From Oceanospirillaceae bacterium (lineage in GTDB: Bacteria > Pseudomonadota > Gammaproteobacteria > Pseudomonadales > Balneatricaceae), in assembly GCA_013215445.1 (NCBI GenBank), contig JABSRA010000026.1, positions 1 through 53,571 of the forward strand: 53,571 nt of DNA. Direction: 5' to 3'. This document shows positions 1 through 9,146 of this stretch, in pieces. Positions within the stretch are counted from its first letter, which is position 1. Each line of letters opens with the position of its first letter. Made by a program: the position numbers and the translations under genes. Below the pieces are notes generated by a model that made no database searches, had not been told where the DNA came from, and saw only the letters and a program-made list of their open reading frames with translations.

Positions 1-1
1 T

Positions 2-460
2 GCTATTGAAGCGGCCAGAGCGGGCGAAGCTGGTCGCGGTTTCTCGGTAGTGGCGACTGAAGTGCGCAATTTGGCAGAGGAGCCCGTCAGCTCTACCCAA
101 AATATTTCCCAAATCATTGATGCGATGCAAAACTGCATTAAAGAAATTGTAAAAGAGATGAAACTCGGTAACCAGCATGTAGTCACCGGTAGAGAATTAG
201 CGGATGATGCAACCACCGCGATCAGCCAAATCAAGTCGTTGGTAATGGAAGTCGCCGAGCAAAGTGGTGAGCTAACCGCCAACATCAGTGAGGCGAATAA
301 TGCGACGCAATCTATCGCTGAAAACATGGAAAACTTGGCGGCAAATGTCTCATTGAATACTGAAAAAAGTCTTAGCGTCAGTGAATACGTCGGTGTGGTC
401 AGTGGCCAGACGACAGAATTGTTAGATAAAATCGGCAAGTTTACGTTAGTGAAAGGATAA
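2..460 (+). CDS. Methyl-accepting chemotaxis protein, C-terminal fragment
   Basis: The reading frame is open from the left edge and ends at 460, so only the cytoplasmic tail of the receptor is in the window. The first residues (AIEAARAGEAGRGFSVVATEV) match the highly conserved hairpin tip of MCP signalling domains, which contacts CheW and the CheA kinase. The remaining ~140 residues are heptad-rich helix with many Glu/Gln/Ala-Ser pairs, as expected for the descending arm that carries methylation sites. No CheR/CheB-tethering pentapeptide is visible at the C-terminus (it ends FTLVKG). Ligand and membrane segments lie outside the window, so the signal sensed is unknown. The annotated start must be further left; an internal GTG at 50 is not a real start. 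Confidence 0.9.
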   Translation, partial: AIEAARAGEAGRGFSVVATEVRNLAEEPVSSTQNISQIIDAMQNCIKEIVKEMKLGNQHVVTGRELADDATTAISQIKSLVMEVAEQSGELTANISEANNATQSIAENMENLAANVSLNTEKSLSVSEYVGVVSGQTTELLDKIGKFTLVKG

Positions 461-466
461 CCACTG

Positions 467-504
467 GGTCATTGGTGGTTGGTTCAAGACCAGCACCAAT
501 GACC
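467..504. terminator. Hairpin between convergent MCP and aldo/keto reductase genes
   Basis: Arms GGTCATTGGTG (467-477) and CACCAATGACC (494-504) are perfectly complementary over 11 bp. The loop contains a further GGT/ACC pair. It lies 7 bp after the MCP stop and 9 bp before the reductase stop, the place for a two-way terminator. There is no clear T-run on either side, so termination is an inference from position and stem strength. Confidence 0.55.
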
Positions 505-513
505 AATGAACCG

Positions 514-1494
514 CTATATCCCCCCTCTGATATGATCCCTTACTCTCTCGGTATAGAATGTTTTCAATTGGTGGTGCTGTTGCAAGGATAGTGGCGCCAG
601 TTCTGAGGCGTTAGCGTTGCTTATCACTTGCTCAGCTCGGCTTGCCCCGGCAATCACCGTGGAGACAGCAGGCTGGTCCAAAATCCAGCGCAGGGCTAAT
701 TCTGTCATTGATTGGTCTGGGTCCAGCATTGGACGCAATTCATCGACGAGTGACACGCCCTTGTTGTAGGGCAGGCCGTTAAAGGTCTCGCCGACATGAA
801 ATGCCGCACCATCTACGTTGTAATGACGGTGGTCAGATTCGGCAAATACTTGGTCTTTTTTCATCTTGCCACTGAGTAAACCGCTGGCTAATGGCAGGCG
901 CACAATAATGCCAATATCGTTGTTAGCCGCAGCCGGCAATAGCTCATCGATGGCGTCTTGACGTAACAAGTTAAACAGAATTTGCAAGGTGGCCAATTTT
1001 GGATGTGTGGTGCAAAACAGCGCCTCATCGAGCATTTCGACACTGGCACCAAAATGGCGGATCAGGCCCTCTTGCTGTAGGTCTGCCATCCAATTCAGTA
1101 TCTCCCCATCAAATAACACGTCTCTGGGTACGCAGTGCAGTTGCGCTAAATCGATGATCTCGACATTTAAACGCTTCATCGATGCCTGTAGGCTAGCTTT
1201 GATGCTCGCCTTTGAATATCCATCGGGATACAGGGCCCCATCACGGCCCACTTTAGTGGCGATGATTGGCGCATTGCTTAGCGGTGCTTTCCACTGACCA
1301 ATACGTGTTTCGCTTAAGCCGCCACCGTATACGTCTGCCGTATCGTAAAAATTAATCCCGGCTTGCATGGCGCTGTTTAAAATCTGTGCCGCCTGCGTGT
1401 CTTCTACCGGCCCAAAATCATTGCCAAGCTGCCAGCAGCCCAATCCAATCTCTGACACCTTAAAGCCCGTTTTGCCTAGTGTTCTTAGTTTCAT
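514..1494 (-). CDS. Aldo/keto reductase
   Basis: This 326-residue protein has the family's full length. It begins with MKLRTLGKTGFKVSEIGLGCW, the usual first beta-hairpin and strand. The AKR catalytic tetrad is visible as Asp51 and Tyr56 (YDTADVYG), Lys81 (IATKVGRD) and His120 (LAQLHCV). A C-terminal segment, VIAGASRAEQV, matches the NADP(H) phosphate-binding region. The enzyme should reduce aldehydes or ketones, or oxidise sugars, with NADP(H) in the cytoplasm. The subfamily resembles the Gram-negative 'D-threo-aldose/oxidoreductase' AKRs, but the substrate cannot be told. It is divergent from a LysR-type regulator 103 bp away, which probably controls it. Confidence 0.88.
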   Translation of the reverse strand: MKLRTLGKTGFKVSEIGLGCWQLGNDFGPVEDTQAAQILNSAMQAGINFYDTADVYGGGLSETRIGQWKAPLSNAPIIATKVGRDGALYPDGYSKASIKASLQASMKRLNVEIIDLAQLHCVPRDVLFDGEILNWMADLQQEGLIRHFGASVEMLDEALFCTTHPKLATLQILFNLLRQDAIDELLPAAANNDIGIIVRLPLASGLLSGKMKKDQVFAESDHRHYNVDGAAFHVGETFNGLPYNKGVSLVDELRPMLDPDQSMTELALRWILDQPAVSTVIAGASRAEQVISNANASELAPLSLQQHHQLKTFYTERVRDHIRGGI

Positions 1495-1523
1495 TACAGC
1501 GTTTTCCTATTATTGATAATCAA

Positions 1524-1536
1524 CAGTAGTGTACTG
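1524..1536. promoter_or_regulatory. Dyad in the reductase/LysR divergent promoter
   Basis: CAGTA-GTG-TACTG is a perfect inverted repeat with a 3-bp centre, inside the 103-bp gap between the divergent aldo/keto reductase and LysR genes. LysR-type regulators typically bind dyads in exactly this setting. The assignment as operator is an inference; no binding data can be read from sequence. Confidence 0.4.
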
Positions 1537-1597
1537 CTAATCCCTTTGTTTATAATTAGCAGATCAATTAATAGATTGTTAAATAAAGGTTAACAAT

Positions 1598-2488
1598 ATG
1601 CAGAGTACTATTCCCGCTGGTATTGCCGAATTTCTGCTGGTGGCACGCCTGGGAAGTTTTTCTAAAGCGGCGCTGCAATTAAATTGCTCAAGAGCTAGAA
1701 TGTCCCAAATAATCAGCGCGCTGGAGAAGCAAGTAGGGGTGCAGTTGCTGCATCGTTCGACGCGATCGTTATCTCTAACAGCGGCCGGTGAAGTTTTTTT
1801 TGAACGCAGCTCACGCGGCGTAGAGCAGCTTGAATTTGCGGTGGAATCTGCTCGGGATTCTCAGCAGGCGATTACTGGCGTGATCCGGATTAATAGCGTT
1901 GGTGGTTTTTTTGGCGAGCGAATCATTGCGCCATTGCTGACCCGGTTTATGCAGCGCTATCCGGGCATTAAGCTAAACTTGAGCTTTTCTAGTGTGCGGG
2001 TTGATCTCATAGATGAACAATACGATTTAGTACTGCGGATGGGGCCGATGGAAGATTCTAGTTTAATCGCCCGTAAACTCTGTGTTTATAATAACTATCT
2101 GGTGGCGAGTCCTAGTTATCTTAGTGAAGCCCCAGCGTTGCATAGCCCATCTGATCTGTCTAAACACGCATTAATCAATGGCTCAATTGCCAGCTGGCAG
2201 TTTGTCCACCCATCAAGCGGCAAGAAAGCCGAGGTATCGATTGAGTCAGTACTGCAGTGCGCCAATGGTTTTGTGGCACTGCGAGCGGCTGTTGCAGGGC
2301 TGGGGATAAGCAGACAGCCTAGTTATTATCTGCAGCGAGAATTAAACCAGGGCTCTTTGGTGGTGCTCATGGAGCAGTGGCAGCTGCTGCCCACGACGCT
2401 GTCATTGGTGTATCCAAAATCTAGGTATGCGCAGCCACGAATACAGGCCCTAGTCGAATATTTATTAACAGCAGATTATCAGGGTTAG
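1598..2488 (+). CDS. LysR-family transcriptional regulator
   Basis: At 296 residues it is a typical LysR regulator. An N-terminal winged helix-turn-helix spans about residues 5-64 (FLLVARLGSFSKAALQLN, then RMSQIISALEKQVGVQLLHR and the wing STRSLSLTAAG). A linker helix and a type-2 periplasmic-binding-like effector domain follow from about residue 90 (ITGVIRINSVGGFFGERIIAP). The ending resembles the CrgA/DmlR-like subgroup common next to oxidoreductases. It is divergent from the aldo/keto reductase and 160 bp upstream of a zinc alcohol dehydrogenase on the same strand, so either could be its target. The inducer is unknown. Confidence 0.9.
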   Translation: MQSTIPAGIAEFLLVARLGSFSKAALQLNCSRARMSQIISALEKQVGVQLLHRSTRSLSLTAAGEVFFERSSRGVEQLEFAVESARDSQQAITGVIRINSVGGFFGERIIAPLLTRFMQRYPGIKLNLSFSSVRVDLIDEQYDLVLRMGPMEDSSLIARKLCVYNNYLVASPSYLSEAPALHSPSDLSKHALINGSIASWQFVHPSSGKKAEVSIESVLQCANGFVALRAAVAGLGISRQPSYYLQRELNQGSLVVLMEQWQLLPTTLSLVYPKSRYAQPRIQALVEYLLTADYQG

Positions 2489-2537
2489 CGAAGTAGCGGT
2501 TGACTGCGCTGCTAAATAGAACTGCATTGTGCTATTA

Positions 2538-2566
2538 ATGCACATCTACAATGTGCATGTTTTTTT
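2538..2566 (+). terminator. Rho-independent terminator after the LysR gene
   Basis: Arms ATGCACAT (2538-2545) and ATGTGCAT (2551-2558) pair perfectly around a 5-nt loop. They are followed by G and seven T residues. This is a textbook terminator 50 bp after the LysR stop codon, and it implies that the dehydrogenase at 2649 has its own promoter. Confidence 0.85.
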
Positions 2567-2648
2567 GGGGCAAGCTTAGCTACTCACATTACTCGAGAGG
2601 CTGTTGAGCTGATGAAACCTCATCTTATTAAATAGAGGAAAGTTATTC

Positions 2649-3689
2649 ATGAAAGCGCTTGTCTATGAAAATTTCGCGACAGATCCCCAGATTCAACAAG
2701 TAGCGGATCCTACTCCCGAACCCAGCGGGGTGATCATTGAGGTCCAGGCCAGCGGAGTGTGTCGCAGTGACTGGCACGGGTGGATGGGTCACGATCCGGA
2801 TATTGTGTTGCCCCACGTGCCAGGTCATGAATTTGCTGGGGTGATTGCAGCGCTGGGTACAGAGGTTAAAGGTTATAAGATCGGTGATCGAGTGACGACT
2901 CCTTTCATTGCCGGCTGTGGGATGTGTGATGAGTGTCACAGTGGCAATCAGCAGGTTTGTCCCAGTCAAACTCAGCCTGGGTTCAGCCACTGGGGCTCGT
3001 TTGCGCAATATGTGGCAGTGCACAATGCAGATCTGAATCTGGTGCCCCTGCCAGAGTCCATCGATTTTTGCACGGCGGCAAGTTTGGGTTGTCGTTTTGC
3101 CACTGCGTTTAGAGCCATTGTCGATCAAGGTAAGGTGAGTGCGGGTCAGTGGGTGGCGGTGCATGGTTGTGGAGGCGTGGGTTTATCGGCCATTATGATC
3201 GCCACTAGTTTAGGGGCGAATGTGATCGCTGTGGATATCGGTGAGCAACCATTGGCTCTGGCCAGCAAACTAGGTGCAGTGGCTACCCTTAATGCCAGCC
3301 AAGTGGCTAATATAGCTGAGGCCATTGTGGAAATAACCGCCGGAGGTGCCCATGTATCAATCGATGCGCTGGGACATCCAATAACCTGTGTTAATTCTAT
3401 CAACAGTTTAAAAAGACGCGGTAAGCATATTCAAGTGGGGCTGCTGGTCGCCGATCAGTCTAGCCCCAAGATACCCATGGATAAGGTGGTGGGCTGGGAA
3501 ATCGAAATCATCGGCAGTCATGGGATGCAGGCGCATCGTTATGCTGCCATGTTAGCGATGATCAAAGCGGGTAAACTACAACCTGAAAAACTATTGGGAC
3601 GCACTATTACCCTCGAACAAGCTATCCCGGCCCTAACCGGTATGGATAAATTCAGCGAGGTCGGGGTCAGTGTGATCACCGAGTTCTGA
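2649..3689 (+). CDS. Zinc-dependent alcohol dehydrogenase
   Basis: This 346-residue medium-chain dehydrogenase carries both zinc sites. The catalytic site has Cys38 ([11 protein letters not shown]), His60-Glu61 (PGHEFAG) and Cys148 (SLGCRF). The structural site has Cys90, Cys93, Cys96 and Cys104. The Rossmann motif GCGGVG is at residues 173-178, and the Asp at about 196 that ends the second strand favours NAD over NADP. It oxidises an alcohol to an aldehyde or ketone, or the reverse. The start ATG at 2649 follows AGAGGAAAG. It is isolated between two terminator-like or spacer regions and may be under the upstream LysR protein. The substrate is unknown. Confidence 0.9.
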   Translation: MKALVYENFATDPQIQQVADPTPEPSGVIIEVQASGVCRSDWHGWMGHDPDIVLPHVPGHEFAGVIAALGTEVKGYKIGDRVTTPFIAGCGMCDECHSGNQQVCPSQTQPGFSHWGSFAQYVAVHNADLNLVPLPESIDFCTAASLGCRFATAFRAIVDQGKVSAGQWVAVHGCGGVGLSAIMIATSLGANVIAVDIGEQPLALASKLGAVATLNASQVANIAEAIVEITAGGAHVSIDALGHPITCVNSINSLKRRGKHIQVGLLVADQSSPKIPMDKVVGWEIEIIGSHGMQAHRYAAMLAMIKAGKLQPEKLLGRTITLEQAIPALTGMDKFSEVGVSVITEF

Positions 3690-3854
3690 TTTAGGCCATT
3701 GGTAATTACGCTATGGTTGGCAATCTTTGTGTATCGAGGTTGTGTATTGGGCCGTTATCGGCGAAAATAGCCGTCACTCAAAAGATACCTCGCTTTAGGC
3801 GCGATTGCCCCGCGCTGCAGAGGACTTAGATTCCACTTTAGAAGATACTTAAAC

Positions 3855-5441
3855 ATGTCAAATACAGCCACTGCGCTACAAGTTGCCAAGCGTAGAACCT
3901 TCGCTATTATCTCTCACCCCGATGCCGGTAAAACTACCATTACCGAGAAATTATTACTGCTCGGTAATCTGATCCAAAAAGCCGGTACTGTGAAAGGCAA
4001 AAAAAGTGACCGACATGCAACCTCTGATTGGATGACGATGGAGAAAGAACGGGGTATTTCGATCACCTCCTCGGTGATGCAGTTTCACTGGAATGGCAAA
4101 GTGGTCAATCTATTGGATACTCCCGGGCACGAAGATTTCTCGGAAGATACCTACCGTACCTTAACCGCCGTTGACAGTGCTCTGATGGTGGTGGATGGGG
4201 CAAAGGGGGTCGAGGCTCGCACCATCAAACTGATGGAAGTCTGCCGCTTGCGCGACACGCCTATTTTCTCTTTTGTGAATAAAATGGACCGCGATATCCG
4301 CGATCCTATTGATCTGTTAGACGAAATTGAAAGTGTCTTAAAAATTGCCGCGGCGCCGATTAACTGGCCGATTGGCATGAGTACCTTTTTTAAGGGCGTT
4401 TACAATCTAGTCACCGATGAAATTCATGTTTATACCCCCGGCAGAGGTGCGGTGCTGCCTGAGGATATCCGCATCAAAGGATTAGAGTCTGCTGAGGCCA
4501 AGGAATTACTCGGTGATTTGTACGACGATTTTATCGAGGAGATTGAGTTGGTGCGCGGCGCCACCAATGAATTTGATCGCGAGGCCTTTTTAGCCGGTAA
4601 ATTAACGCCGGTATTTTTTGGTACCGCGCTGGGCAACTTTGGCGTCAAAGAAATGCTCGATGGTTACACAAATTTTGCCCCCGCCCCTATTGCCAGATCG
4701 ACAGTGAGTCGAACAGTGGCCGCCGATGAAGAAAAATTCAGTGGCTTTATCTTTAAAATTCAAGCCAATATGGACCCTAAGCACCGCGATCGCATCGCCT
4801 TTATGCGCATCTGTTCTGGCAGTTATAACCGGGGTATGAAAATGCGCCACTGCCGGATTAAAAAGGATGTCAAAGTCGCCGATGCGGTGACCTTTTTAGC
4901 GGGTGATCGCGAGAGCGTTGAACAGGCTTGGTCGGGCGATATCATCGGCCTGCACAATCACGGCACCATTCAAATCGGCGATACCTTCACCACGGGTGAA
5001 GAGTTGAAATACACCGGTATTCCACACTTTGCGCCCGAGTTGTTTAAGCGGGTGCGCCCGGTGGATCCTCTCAAAGCCAAGCAATTGCGCAAGGGTTTAC
5101 AGCAGTTGGCCGAAGAGGGTGCAGTGCAGCTGTTTATGCCCAAGAAAAACAACGACATGATATTGGGTGCGGTCGGTGTGCTGCAGTTTGAGGTGGTGAT
5201 GTTTCGCCTCAAAGATGAGTATAAGGTCGAGTGTCTGTACGAGACTGTCTCAGTGCAAACTGCCCGTTGGGTAGAGTGTGACGATGCTAAAATGCTCGAG
5301 GAGTTAATCCGCAAAGCCAATGATAACCTGGCGATTGACGGTGGCGGTTTGCTGACCTATTTAGCCCCGACTCGCGTCAACTTGAGCCTCACCGAAGAGC
5401 GCTGGCCCGAGGTGCAATTTCGCGCTACTCGCGAGCATTAA
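3855..5441 (+). CDS. prfC: Peptide chain release factor 3 (RF3)
   Basis: At 528 residues it has the length of E. coli RF3. This translational GTPase recycles RF1/RF2 from the ribosome after peptide release. GTPase motifs are clear: P-loop SHPDAGKTT (about 20-28), switch region with [17 protein letters not shown] starting at Asp88, and NKMDRD at 142-147. Domains II and III follow, ending in the RF3-specific sequence [16 protein letters not shown]. The sequence is collinear with the family and no residue appears to be missing. The gene stands alone with 165 bp upstream, and a likely terminator follows at 5505. Confidence 0.97.
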   Translation: MSNTATALQVAKRRTFAIISHPDAGKTTITEKLLLLGNLIQKAGTVKGKKSDRHATSDWMTMEKERGISITSSVMQFHWNGKVVNLLDTPGHEDFSEDTYRTLTAVDSALMVVDGAKGVEARTIKLMEVCRLRDTPIFSFVNKMDRDIRDPIDLLDEIESVLKIAAAPINWPIGMSTFFKGVYNLVTDEIHVYTPGRGAVLPEDIRIKGLESAEAKELLGDLYDDFIEEIELVRGATNEFDREAFLAGKLTPVFFGTALGNFGVKEMLDGYTNFAPAPIARSTVSRTVAADEEKFSGFIFKIQANMDPKHRDRIAFMRICSGSYNRGMKMRHCRIKKDVKVADAVTFLAGDRESVEQAWSGDIIGLHNHGTIQIGDTFTTGEELKYTGIPHFAPELFKRVRPVDPLKAKQLRKGLQQLAEEGAVQLFMPKKNNDMILGAVGVLQFEVVMFRLKDEYKVECLYETVSVQTARWVECDDAKMLEELIRKANDNLAIDGGGLLTYLAPTRVNLSLTEERWPEVQFRATREH

Positions 5442-5504
5442 TATAGACTAATTCAGCCTCCTCAGGCTATCCGCTATAGAGTGGTGACAAGGGTTATAGA
5501 GAGC

Positions 5505-5532
5505 GCGGTTGGCCTGTGGTTAGCCGCTTTTT
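5505..5532 (+). terminator. Probable terminator after prfC
   Basis: GCGG-TTGG on the left can pair, partly through G-U wobbles, with TTAGCCGC (5520-5527). It is followed directly by five T residues. It lies 64 bp after the prfC stop. The upper stem is imperfect, so confidence is moderate. Confidence 0.5.
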
Positions 5533-5590
5533 GTTGCCGAACAATCTAAGTAACTATCCTGCCTAGTCAGTGTGAGGAGGTGAATATCTA

Positions 5591-6367
5591 ATGCCTTTTA
5601 TCGACAGTCATTGCCATTTAGATTTTGCTGAGTTCAGTGCTGATCTCTCGGCTATTCTCGGCGCGGCAAATCGTCTGGGCGTGATGGAATTTGTGGTCCC
5701 CAGTGTTAGTGCCGACAATTTTGCCACAGTACTGAGGCTGTCCAAGCAGAATCCCACTATCCATCATGCGTTTGGTTTACATCCCTGCTTTATGTCTGAG
5801 CACTGTGCCAGTAGCCTAACAACACTAGAGCAATATAGCGTTAAACATCTCCCCTGCGCAATCGGTGAGATTGGTCTGGATTTTTTTATAGAGAAAGACC
5901 CGCTAGCTCGAGAGCGGCAATTAGTTCTATTCGAAGCGCAAATTCAATTGGCGCAGCAGCTAAATTTACCTGTGCTACTGCATGTGCGCAAGGCCCATGA
6001 CCAAGTGTTAGCGGTACTTAAAAAAGTGAAGTTTAGCAGCGGCGGCATAGTGCATGCTTTTAACGGCAGCATGCAACAGGCACAGCGCTACACGCAAGAA
6101 TTTGATTTCAAATTGGGTTTTGGCGGTGCCATTACTCATACTCGGGCAACTAAGCTGCGCGCGTTAGTGACTGAATTGCCGCTAACCGATTTGGTCTTAG
6201 AAACGGATGCCCCCGACATGCCACTGGCCAATATGTCTCAAGCCTTTAACCAGCCAGAAAATATTTGGCACATAGCGCAAGTGGTGTTCGAATTGCGTAC
6301 CGAGAGTGCTGCTGTCATCGAAAAACAGCTGGAGATCAATACCCGCAACTGCCTGTCTTTAGCTTAA
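5591..6367 (+). CDS. TatD-family metal-dependent nuclease (YjjV-like)
   Basis: The 258-residue amidohydrolase-fold protein matches TatD/YjjV/YcfH length. All metal ligands of the family are seen: His7 and His9 (IDSHCHLDF), Glu93 (IGEIGLDFF), His131 (LLHVRKAHD), His155 (GIVHAFNGS) and Asp206 (LETDAPDMP). TatD proteins act as Mg-dependent 3'-5' DNA exonucleases or related phosphohydrolases. The YjjV subgroup fits best because of the SHCHLDF opening and the location close to prfC, as in enterics. SD GTGAGGAGGTG is strong, with the ATG at 5591. The gene faces the lipoprotein/fabY pair convergently. Confidence 0.9.
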   Translation: MPFIDSHCHLDFAEFSADLSAILGAANRLGVMEFVVPSVSADNFATVLRLSKQNPTIHHAFGLHPCFMSEHCASSLTTLEQYSVKHLPCAIGEIGLDFFIEKDPLARERQLVLFEAQIQLAQQLNLPVLLHVRKAHDQVLAVLKKVKFSSGGIVHAFNGSMQQAQRYTQEFDFKLGFGGAITHTRATKLRALVTELPLTDLVLETDAPDMPLANMSQAFNQPENIWHIAQVVFELRTESAAVIEKQLEINTRNCLSLA

Positions 6368-6440
6368 TCAGTGTCGATCCAGAAACGCGGTAGTGGGGTG
6401 GGTGATTCTAGCTGTGGCCGTTAGTCATGCTAAATAACGA

Positions 6441-6670
6441 CCTCTAGTCATGTTCAGCTCGTGTCCCAAGGACAGCAGCAGTAACCATCCGCTGCAGAAT
6501 GGGCGCTAATCAGCGTGAACGTTGCTAGTCAATCCTTTTTAGGATGCTCCAGACAGTGTTGGTTTACCGATACGCTGTAGAGCCCATGTCTAGTAAGGTG
6601 GCTCGGTAGTCGAGATTGTCGCCCCTGAGTATTATTCCAATGAGACTGGCGATACGATTGGGCTCAGTAA
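6441..6670 (-). pseudogene. Decayed tandem copy of the 3' end of the lipoprotein gene
   Basis: This ~230-bp stretch is a direct duplicate of 6674-6913, which holds the last ~58 codons of the adjacent lipoprotein gene plus ~66 bp downstream. On the minus strand it still reads ITEPNRIASLIGIILRGD and then NLDYRATLLD, identical to the intact copy. A 1-bp deletion then shifts the frame to MGSTAYR and a stop. It also lacks the 8-bp doubled TTGGTTTG stretch found in the intact copy. No start codon is present, so it should not be expressed as protein. It fills most of the 372-bp gap between the TatD gene and the lipoprotein gene. Confidence 0.85.
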
Positions 6671-6739
6671 TCTACTTCTAGTGGTGTTCAGCTCGAACCC
6701 CAAGGACGGCAGCTGTAGCCATCCGCTGCAGAATGGGCG

Positions 6740-7192
6740 CTAATCAGAGTGAGCGTTATTGTCAATCCTTTTTAGGGTGCTCCAGACGGTGTTGGTTTGT
6801 TGGTTTACCGGTACGCTGTAGAGTCCGTTGTCTAGCAAAGTGGCTCGGTAGTCGAGATTGTCGCCCCTGAGTATTATTCCAATGAGACTGGCGATGCGAT
6901 TGGGCTCAGTAATTTGCTGTTGGTAGATGTTGCCGATGACCCTAGTATCTAAGATGTTGGTTGCGACAGGTATCAGAGATTGGCACTGGCCTTTGATCGA
7001 GGCATCCGCGTAACCCTGACAATATGAGCCAGTATGCTCATTTAGTAAATAATGGGTCACAGGCGCGGTGTGTAAACCAATGCTAGAGGTGGCTGCGGCA
7101 CAGCCTACTAAAAAGATACTACAGCCGATCATCAGCTTAGTGAGAGAGCCGACTGTAAGGTAATCACTATAAAATTTATAAATTGTTTTCAT
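6740..7192 (-). CDS. Small putative lipoprotein downstream of fabY
   Basis: The 150-residue product is of unrecognised family. After an unusually long, moderately basic N-terminus (MKTIYKFYSDYLTVGSLTK), a hydrophobic stretch ends in a plausible lipobox, FLVGC (Cys at about residue 31). This predicts Sec export, lipidation and an envelope location. The mature part holds two Cys (SYCQGYAD, GQCQSLIP) that could form a disulfide. The gene begins 22 bp after the fabY stop and has an AGGA ribosome site in that gap, so the two are probably cotranscribed. Its 3' end is repeated in decayed form immediately downstream. Function unknown. Confidence 0.65.
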   Translation of the reverse strand: MKTIYKFYSDYLTVGSLTKLMIGCSIFLVGCAAATSSIGLHTAPVTHYLLNEHTGSYCQGYADASIKGQCQSLIPVATNILDTRVIGNIYQQQITEPNRIASLIGIILRGDNLDYRATLLDNGLYSVPVNQQTNTVWSTLKRIDNNAHSD

Positions 7193-7214
7193 GTTTTGCT
7201 CATCCTAATGCGTT

Positions 7215-9131
7215 TCATTGACAGTAGTCATCAAAGGGGTGTGGCTGGCTAATTTCTATCGGCTGCTTATATCCAGGAATATTGATCTGTTGGTCGCTAA
7301 TCGTTAAATCATCGCCTTCTAGTACATTGTGATTAAATTTATAACTAGGTTTGACCTCTCCGCGACAGGCACGATAATCATAGTCTTGTGCTTTCTCGCA
7401 GACCTTTATGTTGAGCGCCTGCCATTTTTCAAGCGCCGCGGCGCCATGTTTGCGTGCCAGCATCTGCTTGACAATATGCGGGCCGATCACTGGGGCACTG
7501 GCATTATTTCCGCCAAAACCTTTAGAGTTTAATATGACGGAATCCATACCTGTAGTGCCTACTTCGATGTGCTCCTTTGATAATAACAAGTTACTTTGAT
7601 AGACATCGTCGGCAAAAGATTCGCTGGTGGCGATGCCGGGTATGTAACCATAAACCCATGTCCCTAGAGAGCAGGCCAGCTGATCTCCACCGGCGGTACC
7701 TTGCGAGTGACCTAAATAACATTTTATAGCCGCCACTGGCCACTTATCGATAGCAAAGGCTTTGGCGACTTGGTTGATGACATGGGATTCTGTGACACGA
7801 TTTTGCGGCGTGCTAGTACCATGTGCCTGCACAAAAGACCGTTTTTGCAGGGACTCTTTACCTAACATGTTACTGATCAGTGCCGCGGATTTACTCAAGG
7901 TGATATAGTTGCCAATACCCGGTGCTGAGATAGACTTTTTGTGGCCATCTGCGTTGACAAATACATCCGGTACCGCGCCGTGGATCTGGGCGCCTAGTTC
8001 GAGTGCCAATTTATCGTTCATCAAGAGTACAAATTGGCTGGATTCGCCAATAGTGAAACCACAGTTTTTGGCGAAGGGGCGACATGAACTGCGATAGTGC
8101 TGATCGGTTAATTCATCGACATTATTCAATACTTTGAGATCTTTGTCCTCAGCGAGGGCCCCCATGGTGCGAAAGCCCTCGATAATTTCGGGGGTGATTG
8201 GCGCATCGCTACCGCCGACCAATACCACCTTTTTGCGCCCCTCGCGAATGTCTTGTACCGCGTTGCGTAAGTTGTAGAGAAAAGTGGCGCAAGCACCGAG
8301 TGAGCCTCCGGTGCTACCGACGTTACCGATGACATAGGCATTGACGAAGTCAGCGGGCATTTGTGCGTAACCCAAGGGCATTTGCTTGGAGGTAATACGC
8401 TTGCCAATGCTTGGATATTTAGTCAGGCCACCAAAGCCTAGATCATCGAGCTGGCCGATAGAATTGCTGGCGTAGACTGCGATGTCGTCAGGAGATACAG
8501 CGTCGGCAATCACAGCAAAGTCGATGCCGCAGGAGTTAATTGCATCGGAGGCAGCGTAGATGGTCATTTGTAGATTGCGCGGGTGGTTGCGCGATTGATA
8601 GAGCTTTCCAGGTTCAAAACCGCTGGGCAATTGGCCCGCTGTTTTGACTGAAGCCTCTTTAGTGTCCGGTAGTATAACCGGTAAGTCCCCCGTCACGATG
8701 ATGGCAAACTGATCCACTGCTATTTCTGTTACCGCCCAATTGGCGGGAATTTTATTTGGCAACTGACGTTTAGATAAATTAAAACACAGTGGATCCTCAC
8801 CCTTTAAGGACACCGCTTTGTTGAAAGTCATGGCATGCACGTCAAAATGCTCAAGATCAATTTTGCGAATTAATGAGTTGTTGAGAACTTGCTCGCTGAT
8901 GCATTCAATTAAACTATCCAGCGATTGAAACTCTCCCTGTTCAGTTTGATAGCACTGCGTGCCCTCGTCGACGGTCACTAGATTACTGATGGTCGCAAGA
9001 GAGAGGATGGTGGCGGCGCGTTCCTGTGGTGAGAGTTTCTCAATAATTAAACGGCGATAGCTGTGGTGAAAGGAGCTTCTTCCTGCTGGATTGATACCAC
9101 CGAATCCAACGATAACGGGTAGATGTGACAA
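7215..9131 (-). CDS. fabY: Beta-ketoacyl-ACP synthase FabY
   Basis: A long ketoacyl synthase (638 residues from the preferred start) that matches my recollection of Pseudomonas aeruginosa FabY, which starts fatty acid synthesis in place of FabH. The N-terminus SHLPVIVGFGGINPAGRSSF is family-specific. The thiolase-fold triad is present: Cys281 (SLGACATFLYN), His437 (VQAHGTSTPQNRVTE) and His475 (YLGHSQGTAGGDQ). Other signatures are TAGQLPSGFEPG and NSKGFGGNNASAPV. I chose the TTG at 9131, because it gives (M)SHLPVIVGFGG as in the family and has AAGGAG 6 nt upstream. A TTG at 9146 would add five residues. It heads a two-gene unit with the small lipoprotein. Confidence 0.88.
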   Translation of the reverse strand: MSHLPVIVGFGGINPAGRSSFHHSYRRLIIEKLSPQERAATILSLATISNLVTVDEGTQCYQTEQGEFQSLDSLIECISEQVLNNSLIRKIDLEHFDVHAMTFNKAVSLKGEDPLCFNLSKRQLPNKIPANWAVTEIAVDQFAIIVTGDLPVILPDTKEASVKTAGQLPSGFEPGKLYQSRNHPRNLQMTIYAASDAINSCGIDFAVIADAVSPDDIAVYASNSIGQLDDLGFGGLTKYPSIGKRITSKQMPLGYAQMPADFVNAYVIGNVGSTGGSLGACATFLYNLRNAVQDIREGRKKVVLVGGSDAPITPEIIEGFRTMGALAEDKDLKVLNNVDELTDQHYRSSCRPFAKNCGFTIGESSQFVLLMNDKLALELGAQIHGAVPDVFVNADGHKKSISAPGIGNYITLSKSAALISNMLGKESLQKRSFVQAHGTSTPQNRVTESHVINQVAKAFAIDKWPVAAIKCYLGHSQGTAGGDQLACSLGTWVYGYIPGIATSESFADDVYQSNLLLSKEHIEVGTTGMDSVILNSKGFGGNNASAPVIGPHIVKQMLARKHGAAALEKWQALNIKVCEKAQDYDYRACRGEVKPSYKFNHNVLEGDDLTISDQQINIPGYKQPIEISQPHPFDDYCQ

Positions 9132-9146
9132 ATAGTGCTCCTTCAA

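Noticed and set aside
989..1297. Plus-strand 102-residue frame inside the aldo/keto reductase gene
   Set aside because: Antisense to a gene with full catalytic motifs; no ribosome site or family resemblance.
2643..3164. 173-residue minus-strand frame over the alcohol dehydrogenase
   Set aside because: Composition is unlike a protein (Thr/His/Arg-rich) and it mirrors a well-supported zinc dehydrogenase; it is a shadow frame.
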